Source of the DNA: an uncultured Lachnospiraceae bacterium
GTDB taxonomy: Bacteria; Bacillota_A; Clostridia; Lachnospirales; Lachnospiraceae
Reading direction: 5' to 3'
NCBI GenBank assembly: GCA_947564305.1
Contig: CANOBT010000026.1
Span: 1-47,897, forward strand
DNA length: 47,897 nucleotides
In this document: positions 15,802-25,005 of the stretch, in pieces
Numbering within the stretch: the first letter of the stretch is position 1
Layout of the letters: the number at the start of each line of letters is the position of its first letter
Notes under the pieces: model-generated
Told to the model about the DNA's origin: nothing
The model's input: the letters and a program-made list of their open reading frames with translations, nothing else
Databases searched by the model: none
Translations under genes and position numbers: made by a program

Positions 15802-18291
15802 ATGATAAGGGAAGAGTTGGGAAAGAAGCTGCTGTTTTTCGATGGCGGTATGGGGACGCTGTTACAGGCGAAGGGGTTAAAACCAGGAGAACTGCCTGAG
15901 ACCTGGAATGTGGACCATGCAGAGGAGGTTACTGGGATTCACCAATCTTATATCGAGGCGGGAAGCGATATTATTTTGACGAATACGTTTGGTGCTAATG
16001 CTTTGAAGTTCCATGACGGAAGTCATCCACTGGAGGAAATCGTACATGCTGCGGTCCAAAATGTGCGGAATGCAATCAGCCGCTCTGGTGTTCAGCGAAA
16101 GGTCTATGTTGCGCTGGATGTAGGTCCCACGGGAAAGCTGTTAAAACCTATGGGTGATCTTGAATTTGAGGATGCATATGAGGCATTTCGTCAGGTGATG
16201 GTTTATGGGGAGCGGGCAGGAGTGGATTTGATTCACATTGAAACGATGAGTGATACCTATGAGCTGAAGGCTGCAGTATTGGCGGCAAAAGAGAACACAA
16301 AACTTCCTGTGTTTGCGACGGCGATTTTTGATGAACGAAAAAAATTGTTGACCGGTGCGGATGTACCTGCAGTTGTCAGCCTATTGGAAGGGTTGAGAGT
16401 GGATGCCTTGGGAATTAACTGTGGGCTGGGACCAGAGCAGATGCTTCCGGTTTTGGAGGAACTGTTGAGCTATTCTTCTGTTCCTGTGATTGTGAAACCT
16501 AATGCTGGACTTCCAAAGCAGAGGGGCAATGAGACATTCTATGATGTTCTGCCGGAGGATTTTGCCAGGACAATGCGAGATATTGTGGAGAAAGGTGCGG
16601 CAGTGGTAGGTGGATGCTGTGGAACCACACCGGAACATATCCGTCATATGGCGGATGCCTGCCGTGGAATTTCTGTAAAACCTGTGGAGAAAAAGTCGTT
16701 TACCATGGTATCTTCTTATGGACAGGCTGTAATTTTCGGAGTGGATTCTAAAATCATAGGGGAGCGAATTAATCCTACAGGAAAAAAGAAATTTCAGCAG
16801 GCTCTTAAAGAGCATGATATTGATTATATATTAAAAGAAGGAATTCAGCAGGAAGAGAATGGAGCGCATATTCTGGACGTTAACGTTGGGCTTCCGGATA
16901 TTGACGAAACAGCTATGATGGTGGAGGCGGTTACCGGATTACAGAGTGTTACCAGCCTGCCCCTTCAGATTGACACCGTAGATATCCAGGCGATGGAGGC
17001 GGCTCTTCGGATTTATAATGGCAAAGCGATGGTCAATTCTGTCAGTGGAAAGCAGGAATCTATGGATGCAGTATTTCCTCTGATTGAGAAATATGGTGGG
17101 ACTGTGATCGGACTGACCTTGGATGAAGGAGGGATTCCGAAGACAGCGGACGGCAGAGTGCAGGTGGCTGAGAAGATTATCCGGGAAGCCAAGAAGTATG
17201 GGATTGAAAAGAAGGATATTGTCATTGATGTGTTAGTCATGACAATCAGCTCAGAACCTCAGGGAGCAGTGGTTGCTTTGGAGGCTCTTCGCAGGGTGCG
17301 TAAAGAGTTGGGAGTACATACGGTTCTTGGTGTGTCCAATATCTCTTTTGGATTGCCATGCCGGCCGATTCTCACCTCCAATTTTTATACAATGGCGATG
17401 TATAGTGGATTGAGTGCGGGAATCGTGAATCCTTTATCTGAGGAAATGATGGAAAGCTACCATGCATACCATGCCCTGATGGGATTAGATGAGAATTGCA
17501 GCACGTATATAGAAAAGTATGCTGCGAGAAAACCACGGAGAAGTATTTCAGGTCCGGGTACTGTTGGAGGAAATAGAGGCAGTTCGGTTGAAAGTATATC
17601 AGATGTCGTTGGTGGAAATCCTGCCGGATATGGAAGCTCTTCTTCTGGCATGAATCTGAAAATGGTGATTCAAAAGGGACTGAAAGAGGAGGCTCACAAT
17701 ATCACGGAATCATTGGTTTTGGAGCAGGAGCCTCTTGAAATTATCAACACACATCTCATTCCTGCACTGGACCATGTGGGAAAAGGATTTGAAAAAGGAA
17801 CTGTGTTTCTCCCACAGCTTCTGATGAGTGCAGAGGCTGCGAAGGCTGCATTTGCTGTACTGAAAGAGAAGATTGCAGAAAGCGGAGAGCAGGCAGAAAA
17901 GAAAGAGAAAGTGGTTCTTGCGACGGTAAAAGGAGATATTCATGATATTGGGAAAAATATCGTGAAGGTTCTTTTGGAGAATTATAGCTTTGAGGTCGTT
18001 GACTTGGGGAAGGATGTGCCGCCGGAGACGATTTTAGATACTGTGAAAGAACAGGATATCCGCTTGGTAGGATTAAGTGCTTTGATGACAACTACGGTGG
18101 CTAGCATGGAGGAAACGATACGCCTCTTGAAGAAAGAAGCGCCAGAGTGTAAGGTGATGGTGGGAGGAGCTGTATTGAATCAAGAATATGCAGATATGAT
18201 AGGTGCGGACTTTTATGGAAAGGATGCCATGCAGTCTGTCTATTATGCACAGAGAGTGCTGCAGCAGGGAATTGAGAATCATGAGTTGTAA
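15802..18291 (+). CDS. metH: cobalamin-dependent methionine synthase MetH (no activation domain)
   Basis: MetH transfers the methyl group from 5-methyl-THF to homocysteine through B12. The 829 residues hold three of the four modules: the homocysteine domain (1-290) with zinc ligands C207, C272 and C273; the pterin-binding barrel (about 315-580, GERINPTGKKKF, DVNVGLPDID); and the B12 cap plus Rossmann module (about 620-825) with DIHDIG, H714 being the cobalt ligand. The family's fourth module is encoded separately just upstream. The ribosome binding site is weak (AAGGG about 14 bases away), which suggests coupling to the previous gene. Confidence 0.95.
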   Translation: MIREELGKKLLFFDGGMGTLLQAKGLKPGELPETWNVDHAEEVTGIHQSYIEAGSDIILTNTFGANALKFHDGSHPLEEIVHAAVQNVRNAISRSGVQRKVYVALDVGPTGKLLKPMGDLEFEDAYEAFRQVMVYGERAGVDLIHIETMSDTYELKAAVLAAKENTKLPVFATAIFDERKKLLTGADVPAVVSLLEGLRVDALGINCGLGPEQMLPVLEELLSYSSVPVIVKPNAGLPKQRGNETFYDVLPEDFARTMRDIVEKGAAVVGGCCGTTPEHIRHMADACRGISVKPVEKKSFTMVSSYGQAVIFGVDSKIIGERINPTGKKKFQQALKEHDIDYILKEGIQQEENGAHILDVNVGLPDIDETAMMVEAVTGLQSVTSLPLQIDTVDIQAMEAALRIYNGKAMVNSVSGKQESMDAVFPLIEKYGGTVIGLTLDEGGIPKTADGRVQVAEKIIREAKKYGIEKKDIVIDVLVMTISSEPQGAVVALEALRRVRKELGVHTVLGVSNISFGLPCRPILTSNFYTMAMYSGLSAGIVNPLSEEMMESYHAYHALMGLDENCSTYIEKYAARKPRRSISGPGTVGGNRGSSVESISDVVGGNPAGYGSSSSGMNLKMVIQKGLKEEAHNITESLVLEQEPLEIINTHLIPALDHVGKGFEKGTVFLPQLLMSAEAAKAAFAVLKEKIAESGEQAEKKEKVVLATVKGDIHDIGKNIVKVLLENYSFEVVDLGKDVPPETILDTVKEQDIRLVGLSALMTTTVASMEETIRLLKKEAPECKVMVGGAVLNQEYADMIGADFYGKDAMQSVYYAQRVLQQGIENHEL

Positions 18292-18319
18292 TGAAAAAAG
18301 CAGCTTTTGAATGGGCTGG

Positions 18320-18368
18320 ATGCGTTACATTTGTGGCCAGTGAGGACATGAATTGTAACGCATTTTGT
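18320..18368 (+). terminator. hairpin after metH, upstream of alaS promoter
   Basis: ATGCGTTACA (18320-18329) pairs perfectly with TGTAACGCAT (18354-18363) across a 24-base loop, followed by TTTTG. It probably ends the met unit, although the loop is long and the U-tract short. Confidence 0.5.
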
Positions 18369-18372
18369 ATGC

Positions 18373-18401
18373 TTTACAAATGAGAATCGCTATGATATGA
18401 T
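18373..18401 (+). promoter_or_regulatory. sigma-A promoter for alaS
   Basis: TTTACA (18373-18378), a 17-bp spacer and TATGAT (18396-18401) lie just upstream of alaS. The leader is under 45 bases, too short for a T-box. Confidence 0.65.
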
Positions 18402-18444
18402 AAAAAACAGCCATATAGAGTGGGTCGATAGGAGGATGAAACAA

Positions 18445-21084
18445 ATGCACCAATATGGAGTGAACCAATTGAGAAAAATGTTTTTGGAGTTTTTTGAAAG
18501 TAAAGGGCACCTTGCGATGAAGAGTTTTTCATTGGTGCCGCATAATGATAAGAGTCTGCTGCTTATTAATTCAGGAATGGCGCCTCTAAAGCCATATTTT
18601 ACGGGGCAGGAGATTCCGCCAAGGAGGCGGGTGACTACCTGCCAGAAGTGTATCCGTACAGGTGATATTGAAAATGTAGGAAAGACAGCACGCCATGGCA
18701 CGTTCTTTGAGATGCTTGGGAATTTTTCATTTGGAGCTTATTTTAAGAATGAAGCGATTGAATGGTCCTGGGAATTTCTGACAAAGGTTGTAGGGCTTGA
18801 TCCTGACAGGTTGTATCCATCGGTATATGAAGAGGATGACGAAGCATTCGAGATTTGGAATAAAAAGATGGGAATTCCAGCGGAGCGGATTTACCGTTTT
18901 GGAAAAGAAGATAACTTTTGGGAGCATGGCTCAGGTCCCTGTGGTCCTTGTTCGGAGATTTATTATGACCGTGGGGAAAAGTATGGTTGTGGAAAGCCAG
19001 ATTGCACGGTTGGCTGTGAGTGCGACCGTTATATGGAAATCTGGAATAATGTATTTACCCAGTTTGATAATGACGGCAACGGAAATTATTCTGAGTTAGA
19101 GCAGAAAAATATTGATACAGGTATGGGATTGGAGCGTCTGGCATCCGTTGTACAGGATGTAGATTCGATTTTTGATGTGGACACGATCAAAGCATTGCGT
19201 GACCATGTATGCCGTCTTGCAGGTAAAGAGTATGGAAGCGAGTATCAAGACGATGTTTCGATCCGTGTGATTACAGACCACGTGCGTTCCGTAACATTTA
19301 TGATTTCCGATGGTATTATGCCATCCAATGAAGGACGTGGGTATGTACTTCGTCGTTTGCTGCGTCGTGCCTGCCGTCATGGAAGACTTTTAGGAATTGA
19401 TGGCAGCTTCCTTCCGGAGCTGGCTGAGACTGTGATTTCAGGTTCTAAGGATGGTTATCCGGAATTGGAGGAGAAGAAGGATTTTATTCTGAAAGTCATT
19501 GCGAAGGAAGAGGAACAGTTTAATAAGACCATTGATCAGGGGCTTGGTATATTGTCGGATATGATTGGCAATATGGAGAAAAAAGGAGAGAAGACCCTGT
19601 CCGGGGATTCCGCATTCAAGCTGTATGATACGTATGGATTTCCGTTGGACCTTACTATGGAAATTCTCGAAGAAAAGGGAATGGATGTAGATGAAAGCGG
19701 ATTTAAGGCTGCTATGGAGATTCAGAGGAAGACTGCCAGGGAGGCAAGAGAAGTCACCAATTATATGGGGGCTGATGTGACCGTTTATGAATCCATTGAC
19801 CCAAGTATTACCAGTACATTTGTTGGATATGAAAATCTTCGCTATGAATCAAAGATTACGGTTTTGACTTCGGAGACAGAGCTTGTGGATGCGCTTTCTG
19901 ATGGTGAAAAAGGTACTATCATTGTGGAAGAGACTCCTTTCTATGCCACCAGCGGCGGGCAGGAGGCTGATACAGGGCTGATTCGCACGGCAGATGGAGA
20001 ATTCCAGGTGGAAGATACGATTAAGCTGTTAGGCGGCAAAATCGGCCATGTGGGGCAGGTTGTGAAAGGCATGGTAAAGGTAGGAGATCGGGCAGAGTTG
20101 GAAGTAGATGCCGAGAAGCGGGCTTTATCCGCAAGGAACCACAGCGCCACTCACCTTCTGCAGAAGGCTCTGCGTACCGTGCTTGGGACTCATGTGGAGC
20201 AGGCTGGTTCTAGTGTAAATGAGGATCGTCTGCGTTTTGACTTTACCCATTTTTCAGCCCTTACCCCAGAGGAATTGGAGAAGGTAGAAAATCTGGTGAA
20301 TGAAAGTATTGCCAAGGCATTGACTGTAGACATCAAAAATATGCCTATCGAGGAGGCAAGAAAGACAGGAGCGCAGGCTCTGTTTGGAGAGAAGTACGGT
20401 GATATTGTGCGTGTTGTCAACATGGGAGACTATTCCATTGAATTCTGTGGAGGTACTCATGTGGGAAATACCTCTGAAATCATGGCATTGAAGATTATTT
20501 CAGAGACTGGAGTAGCAGCCGGTGTGCGGAGAATCGAGGCACTGACATCAAAAGGGCTATTGAAATATTATGATGCATTAGAAGTAAAAATGCGCGAGGC
20601 CGCAAAATTATTGAAGGCAACGCCGGATAATCTGGGAGATAAGATTACACATATGCTTTCTGAAAATAAGACACTTCATGCAGAGGTGGAAAGTCTGAAG
20701 AGTAAGATGGCGCAGGATGCTGCCGGAGATATTCTGAATCAGGTAAAAGAGGTGGCTGGTGTGAAGCTGCTTGCCGCTGAGTTAGAAGGCGTTGATATGA
20801 ACGGTCTGCGTGACTTGGGCGATCAGTTCAAAGAACAGCTCGGAGAAGGGGTTGTCGTACTGGCTTCTGCTAATGCCGGTAAAGTGAGCTTAATGGTGAC
20901 CGCCACAGAGGGTGCAATGAAAAAGGGCGCTCATGCGGGTAATATGGTGAAAGCGATTGCAGGCTGCGTTGGCGGCGGCGGCGGCGGCCGACCGAATATG
21001 GCACAGGCAGGGGGCAAGAATCCGGCAGGGATTCCGGAAGCGCTTCAAAAGGCTGCAGAAGTCTTAGACGGACAGATTTCATAA
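18445..21084 (+). CDS. alaS: alanyl-tRNA synthetase AlaS
   Basis: AlaS charges tRNA-Ala and edits mischarged serine and glycine. The 879 residues match the family. The class II core has NIDTGMGLER and RGYVLRRLLRRA, the editing domain has HSATHLL and CGGTHV, and the C-terminal DHHA1 domain has GCVGGGGGGRPNMAQAG. A cysteine segment (CGKPDCTVGCEC, about 190-201) is an insertion seen in some clostridial AlaRS. The ATG at 18445 has AGGAGG 9 bases before; the ATG at 18436 is too close. A terminator follows. Confidence 0.97.
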   Translation: MHQYGVNQLRKMFLEFFESKGHLAMKSFSLVPHNDKSLLLINSGMAPLKPYFTGQEIPPRRRVTTCQKCIRTGDIENVGKTARHGTFFEMLGNFSFGAYFKNEAIEWSWEFLTKVVGLDPDRLYPSVYEEDDEAFEIWNKKMGIPAERIYRFGKEDNFWEHGSGPCGPCSEIYYDRGEKYGCGKPDCTVGCECDRYMEIWNNVFTQFDNDGNGNYSELEQKNIDTGMGLERLASVVQDVDSIFDVDTIKALRDHVCRLAGKEYGSEYQDDVSIRVITDHVRSVTFMISDGIMPSNEGRGYVLRRLLRRACRHGRLLGIDGSFLPELAETVISGSKDGYPELEEKKDFILKVIAKEEEQFNKTIDQGLGILSDMIGNMEKKGEKTLSGDSAFKLYDTYGFPLDLTMEILEEKGMDVDESGFKAAMEIQRKTAREAREVTNYMGADVTVYESIDPSITSTFVGYENLRYESKITVLTSETELVDALSDGEKGTIIVEETPFYATSGGQEADTGLIRTADGEFQVEDTIKLLGGKIGHVGQVVKGMVKVGDRAELEVDAEKRALSARNHSATHLLQKALRTVLGTHVEQAGSSVNEDRLRFDFTHFSALTPEELEKVENLVNESIAKALTVDIKNMPIEEARKTGAQALFGEKYGDIVRVVNMGDYSIEFCGGTHVGNTSEIMALKIISETGVAAGVRRIEALTSKGLLKYYDALEVKMREAAKLLKATPDNLGDKITHMLSENKTLHAEVESLKSKMAQDAAGDILNQVKEVAGVKLLAAELEGVDMNGLRDLGDQFKEQLGEGVVVLASANAGKVSLMVTATEGAMKKGAHAGNMVKAIAGCVGGGGGGRPNMAQAGGKNPAGIPEALQKAAEVLDGQIS

Positions 21085-21101
21085 ATGTATATACAAAAAA
21101 A

Positions 21102-21127
21102 GAGTTTCCGAATGGGGACTCTTTTTT
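21102..21127 (+). terminator. Rho-independent terminator after alaS
   Basis: GAGTTTCC (21102-21109) pairs with GGGGACTC (21114-21121), including two G-U pairs, with a 4-base loop. TTTTTT follows and a run of A precedes. Confidence 0.85.
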
Positions 21128-21194
21128 GCTGAATACCATTGTATGCGAAAGAAGCTGCCAGTGGCAGGTTCTTTGCATATTGTTTGATAGACAG

Positions 21195-21222
21195 AAAAAA
21201 TAGAGTGTTAAATAACACTCTA
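21195..21222 (-). terminator. Rho-independent terminator after rpsU
   Basis: TAGAGTGTTA (21201-21210) and TAACACTCTA (21213-21222) form a perfect 10-bp stem. On the minus strand it is followed by TTTTTT (complement of 21195-21200), just past the rpsU stop. Confidence 0.8.
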
Positions 21223-21236
21223 TTATTCTGCACATA

Positions 21237-21413
21237 TTAATTATATTTCCGTTTTCTAGCAGCTTCGGATTTCTTTTTCCGTCTTACGCTTGGCTTTTCA
21301 TAATGCTCTCTCTTACGGATCTCCTGCTGAATGCCAGCTTTGGCACAATTTCTTTTGAATCTGCGCAAAGCACTATCCAACGTCTCGTTTTCTTTCACGA
21401 TTACATTTGACAT
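21237..21413 (-). CDS. rpsU: 30S ribosomal protein S21
   Basis: S21 is a small basic protein near the 30S platform that helps mRNA binding at initiation. The 58 residues start [20 protein letters not shown] and end in a very basic tail ([15 protein letters not shown]), as in Firmicute S21. The frame extends upstream, but the conserved start is the ATG at 21413, preceded by an AGGTG about 8 bases away. It is a single gene with its own promoter and terminator, convergent with alaS. Confidence 0.97.
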   Translation of the reverse strand: MSNVIVKENETLDSALRRFKRNCAKAGIQQEIRKREHYEKPSVRRKKKSEAARKRKYN

Positions 21414-21490
21414 AGACTCACACCTAACCTCCCCTCCAGCCTTGTATTGTGCATCATACGACTGTTCGGGTATTTTTAGCACTATAGAAG

Positions 21491-21518
21491 ATTATATCAT
21501 ATTTTTTGATTCCGTCAA
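21491..21518 (-). promoter_or_regulatory. sigma-A promoter for rpsU
   Basis: On the minus strand, TTGACG (complement of 21513-21518), a 16-bp spacer and TATAAT (complement of 21491-21496) lie 78 bp upstream of the rpsU ATG. Confidence 0.75.
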
Positions 21519-21607
21519 CTATTTATTCACAAAAATTTTATAAAACAGCTATTTTCCCATATTTCTTGTTAAAATTATGGGATTTTAAATGGGGAGGATG
21601 GTAAAAT

Positions 21608-21661
21608 ATGATAAGAAAAAGCAAGCAATATGAGAAAAAGTCTGTCTCTGATATGTTCTAA
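21608..21661 (+). CDS. possible 17-residue small ORF
   Basis: The frame ATG (21608) to TAA (21661) encodes MIRKSKQYEKKSVSDMF. GGGGAGG at 21591-21597 lies 10 bases upstream, a stronger ribosome binding site than many real genes here have. The peptide is basic and has no known family. It lies 57 bp before the carboxypeptidase start and could be a small protein, a leader peptide or chance. Confidence 0.25.
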   Translation: MIRKSKQYEKKSVSDMF

Positions 21662-21718
21662 AATGAGTTCCATCATACTATATTGTTAACAGACGATATA
21701 GCGGAGGGAGCTTTTTTC

Positions 21719-23017
21719 ATGAAAGCATTTTTGGCAGCATTATTAAGCTTAGCCATATTTACAGGGGATGTAGCGTTTCCAACATATTCGCTGCAAACTG
21801 AAAATAGCAGCAGCACGGGTATCTATGCGCAGGATGCATACTATCTCCAAGAGGAGACAACGGTTGGTAATACAGATGGAGAGACGGATGAGGAGGCCAG
21901 TATAACGGAAACTCATACGGATGCGGAAGATACGGCGGGACCACAGATCAGCGCACCGTCTGCAATCTTAATGGAGGTGTCTACGGGAAGTATTATTTAC
22001 GAAAAAGATGCGGATACAGCCAGGCCGCCGGCAAGTGTGACAAAAGTGATGACGATGCTTTTGATTTTTGACGCTCTGGAAAGTGGGAAGATTAAACTGG
22101 AGGATGAGGTAACCACATCAGAATATGCGGCTTCTATGGGCGGATCACAGGTCTTCTTGGAACCGGGAGAGACGCAGACTGTTGATACGATGCTGAAATG
22201 TATCTCTGTGGCAAGCGCAAACGACGCCTGTGTGGCAATGTCTGAGTACATATCTGGAAGTGAAGAAGAATTTGTCCGGCAGATGAATGAGCGCGCAAAA
22301 GGATTGGGGATGGAAAATACTCATTTTGTAAACTGCAATGGTCTCGATACGGATGGGCACATGACAAGTGCACACGATATTGCATTAATGTCCAGGGAAC
22401 TGATAACGAAATATCCGCAGATTCACGACTATTGTACGATATGGATGGAAAATATTACGCATACGACAAAGAAGGGCAGTAGTGAGTTTGGGCTGACAAA
22501 TACAAACAAATTGATTCGCCAGTATGAGTATGCCACCGGATTAAAAACGGGCTCAACGGGGTTGGCAAAGTTTTGTGTTTCAGCAACCGCAAAGCAAAAT
22601 GACATCGAATTAATTGCAGTGATTATGGCAGCGGAAGATTCAAAGACAAGATTTAAAGATGCGACCGCTTTGCTGAACTATGGATTTGGAAAATGTCAGA
22701 TTTATAAAGATGAAGATTTACAGCCCTTGAGTGAAATTTCTGTAGAGGGTGGTGTTGCAGAATCTGTGCCATGTGAATATGACGGTACCTTCACATGGCT
22801 AGATACGACAGGAGCAGATTTATCCGGTATTACGAAAGAATATAGGATGGATACATCGGTGTGGGCACCGGTAAAAAAGGGGGAGAGGGTAGGAGTAGTA
22901 TCTTATCGTTTGAATGGAGAGGAGATTGGTACGGTTGATATTTTAATCAGTGAAGATGTAGAAAAAGCAGGATTCCTTGATTATCTCAAAAAAATTGCCA
23001 TATATTTTACTCTATAG
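21719..23017 (+). CDS. D-alanyl-D-alanine carboxypeptidase (S11), first copy
   Basis: This penicillin-binding protein trims the terminal D-Ala of peptidoglycan stem peptides outside the membrane. The 432-residue chain has a signal peptide (KAFLAALLSLAIFTG), an acidic linker (TDGETDEEAS), then the S11 domain with SVTK (SxxK), SAN in SVASAND (SxN) and KTG in GLKTGST. A C-terminal PBP5-type beta domain follows (from about 340). The ATG at 21719 has GGAGGGAG 8 bases upstream. It is monocistronic, closed by a terminator. Sporulation DacB/DacF proteins are the closest roles, but vegetative function is equally possible. Confidence 0.9.
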   Translation: MKAFLAALLSLAIFTGDVAFPTYSLQTENSSSTGIYAQDAYYLQEETTVGNTDGETDEEASITETHTDAEDTAGPQISAPSAILMEVSTGSIIYEKDADTARPPASVTKVMTMLLIFDALESGKIKLEDEVTTSEYAASMGGSQVFLEPGETQTVDTMLKCISVASANDACVAMSEYISGSEEEFVRQMNERAKGLGMENTHFVNCNGLDTDGHMTSAHDIALMSRELITKYPQIHDYCTIWMENITHTTKKGSSEFGLTNTNKLIRQYEYATGLKTGSTGLAKFCVSATAKQNDIELIAVIMAAEDSKTRFKDATALLNYGFGKCQIYKDEDLQPLSEISVEGGVAESVPCEYDGTFTWLDTTGADLSGITKEYRMDTSVWAPVKKGERVGVVSYRLNGEEIGTVDILISEDVEKAGFLDYLKKIAIYFTL

Positions 23018-23078
23018 AATACAATTGTTTGAATTATTAGAAAAATATCAGCGAAAGACAGATAAATATGTTAAAAAA

Positions 23079-23120
23079 GCAGAGTGCGATCTATAAAACA
23101 AAGAGCGCGCTCTGCTTTTT
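23079..23120 (+). terminator. Rho-independent terminator after first carboxypeptidase gene
   Basis: GCAGAGTGCG (23079-23088) pairs with CGCGCTCTGC (23106-23115), one G-U pair, and TTTTT follows. Confidence 0.85.
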
Positions 23121-23158
23121 AAAGCAAAAATAAAAGAAAAAACAGAGTAAAAGGGTTC

Positions 23159-23226
23159 TTTACTTTGTATGGAAAAGATGGTAGGATATAGAAAGGCTTA
23201 ATGTGAGAAGAGAAATTGTATACAAT
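23159..23226 (+). promoter_or_regulatory. weak promoter and 12-base palindrome upstream of metallophosphoesterase
   Basis: TTTACT (23159-23164), a 17-bp spacer and TAGGAT (23182-23187) form a modest promoter. Downstream, ATTGTATACAAT (23215-23226) is a perfect palindrome that could serve as an operator. No regulator is encoded next to it. Confidence 0.35.
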
Positions 23227-23264
23227 AATACAATCTGATAGGGATTGTGATGTGGGGAATCTGT

Positions 23265-24128
23265 ATGGAGTGGTGGAAGAAAATTGCGGCAGCATGCGGG
23301 ATGCTGTTGCTGTTTTTGGGAGAGAGCATACGGGAATGTCATAGGTTCCGAATGACTCGTTATTTTTTAAAAGTACCTGGAAAGTGTGAGCAAAACCAGG
23401 AATGCAAGATGATTTTTTTGAGCGATCTGCATAATAAAGTTTATGGCAAAGATAATGATATTTTGTTGGAGCGTATCAGAGAAGAAATGCCGGATTTGAT
23501 TTTAATTGGCGGGGACATGCTGATTGGTAAAAGAGGAGTTTCGCCAAAAGTGGCATTGGAACTGATTTTACAACTTACGAAGATTGCTCCGGTTTATTAT
23601 GCTTTTGGGAACCATGAACAGCGGATGAAATTGAAGAAAAGGAAATATGGAAATGTGATGTCCCATTACAAAATGCGGTTGGCGGAGGCGGGAGTTCATT
23701 TTTTGGAAAATGATTCGGCAAATGTCTCGCTTCATGGCATGGAAGTGCGGCTGACAGGGTTGGAACTTCCTCTGGATACCTATGAGAAATTCAAGCAGAC
23801 TCCGGTTACCAGCACCCAGGTGGAGAGTCTGGTCGGTCCGGCAGACAGGACTAGTTATCAGGTGCTGTTGGCTCATAATCCGGTATATGTTCCTGCATAT
23901 AAAAATTGGGGAGCAGATTTGGTGCTGTCCGGTCATTTGCATGGAGGCGTATTTCGGATTCCGTTCTGGCGCGGTGTGATTACACCGCAGGCAGCGCTTT
24001 TTCCGAAATATTCCGGAGAATTGACAATGACAGGCAAAACTGCAGTCGTAGTCAGTAAAGGATTGGGAACACATACAGTGAATCTTCGTCTGTTTAATCC
24101 GGCTGAGGTTGTGGTGGTTCATCTATAA
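23265..24128 (+). CDS. membrane-anchored metallophosphoesterase (calcineurin-like, YkuE-type)
   Basis: This protein of about 287 residues has an N-terminal membrane segment (CGMLLLFLG) and a calcineurin-like phosphoesterase domain with the full di-metal motif set: FLSDLHN, IGGDM, GNHE, LAHNP and SGHLHGG. Such anchored enzymes act on lipid or nucleotide phosphates; the substrate here is unknown. The frame opens at 23247 (GTG) and 23250 (ATG), but GGGGAA suits the ATG at 23265. It stands between the carboxypeptidase terminator and scpA, with a 56-bp gap to the latter. Confidence 0.85.
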   Translation: MEWWKKIAAACGMLLLFLGESIRECHRFRMTRYFLKVPGKCEQNQECKMIFLSDLHNKVYGKDNDILLERIREEMPDLILIGGDMLIGKRGVSPKVALELILQLTKIAPVYYAFGNHEQRMKLKKRKYGNVMSHYKMRLAEAGVHFLENDSANVSLHGMEVRLTGLELPLDTYEKFKQTPVTSTQVESLVGPADRTSYQVLLAHNPVYVPAYKNWGADLVLSGHLHGGVFRIPFWRGVITPQAALFPKYSGELTMTGKTAVVVSKGLGTHTVNLRLFNPAEVVVVHL

Positions 24129-24184
24129 AAGAAGCACACTCTGATAAGATTGTGTAAAGTATCATATGGAAAGGGAGAACATAT

Positions 24185-24928
24185 ATGGGAATACCTGTAA
24201 AACTAGAGGTGTTCGAGGGTCCGTTGGATTTGCTTCTGCATTTGATTGACAAAAATAAAATAGATATCTATGATATTCCGATTGTGGAGATTACGAATCA
24301 GTATATGGATTATATCCGGCAGATGCAAAGAGAAGACCTGAATGTGATGAGTGAATTCCTTGTGATGGCGGCAACACTTTTAGATATTAAGTGCCGGATG
24401 CTTCTTCCAAAAGAGGTCAATGAAGAGGGCGAAGAGGAAGATCCAAGACAGGAGCTGGTGGAGCAGCTTTTGCAGTATAAGATGTACAAGTATATTGCAT
24501 ATGAACTGAAAGACAGACAGAATGATGCGGAGATGATGCTGTTCAAAAAACCTACGATTCCGAAGGAGGTTCAGGAATATGAGGAGCCTGTGGATTTGGA
24601 CATGCTTTTGTCCGGAGTGAGTCTTGCTAAATTGAATGCTGTGTTTTTGGATGTTATGAAGCGGCAGGATAATAAGATTGACCCGGTGCGGAGTAAATTC
24701 GGTAAAATAGAGAAGGAAGAGGTTCCTCTGCCTGTAAAGATGGTTTTTGTGGAAGAGTATGCGAAACAGCATCGAAAATTCAGTTTTCGTCAGCTTCTTA
24801 CCGGACAAAAAGATACGATGCAGTTGGTTGTAACATTCCTTGCCATCTTGGAGCTGATGAAGACAGGAGTTATTCGGGCAGTGCAGGAGAATACATTTGG
24901 CGAAATTATGATTGAATCATCTCTATAA
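24185..24928 (+). CDS. scpA: segregation and condensation protein ScpA
   Basis: ScpA is the kleisin subunit of the Smc-ScpAB condensin that compacts and separates chromosomes. The 247-residue protein begins with the conserved KLEVFEGPLDLLLHLIDKNK and IDIYDIPIVEITNQY. The middle is acidic and variable (NEEGEEEDPR), and the C-terminal winged helix follows (VVTFLAILELMKTG). GGGAGAA lies about 7 bases before the ATG. scpB follows 77 bp later, the usual order. Confidence 0.96.
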   Translation: MGIPVKLEVFEGPLDLLLHLIDKNKIDIYDIPIVEITNQYMDYIRQMQREDLNVMSEFLVMAATLLDIKCRMLLPKEVNEEGEEEDPRQELVEQLLQYKMYKYIAYELKDRQNDAEMMLFKKPTIPKEVQEYEEPVDLDMLLSGVSLAKLNAVFLDVMKRQDNKIDPVRSKFGKIEKEEVPLPVKMVFVEEYAKQHRKFSFRQLLTGQKDTMQLVVTFLAILELMKTGVIRAVQENTFGEIMIESSL

Positions 24929-24966
24929 AAAATATAGCAGAATAGAGGGAGATTTGGAAAATTCTT

Positions 24967-24975
24967 TTATCCACA
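24967..24975 (+). promoter_or_regulatory. DnaA box in scpA-scpB gap
   Basis: TTATCCACA is an exact match to the DnaA box consensus, in the short gap between scpA and scpB. It gains interest from the box-like array 770 bp downstream. Confidence 0.5.
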
Positions 24976-25005
24976 TTGTTGTGGAAGGATTGAAAGACAG
25001 GTGGA

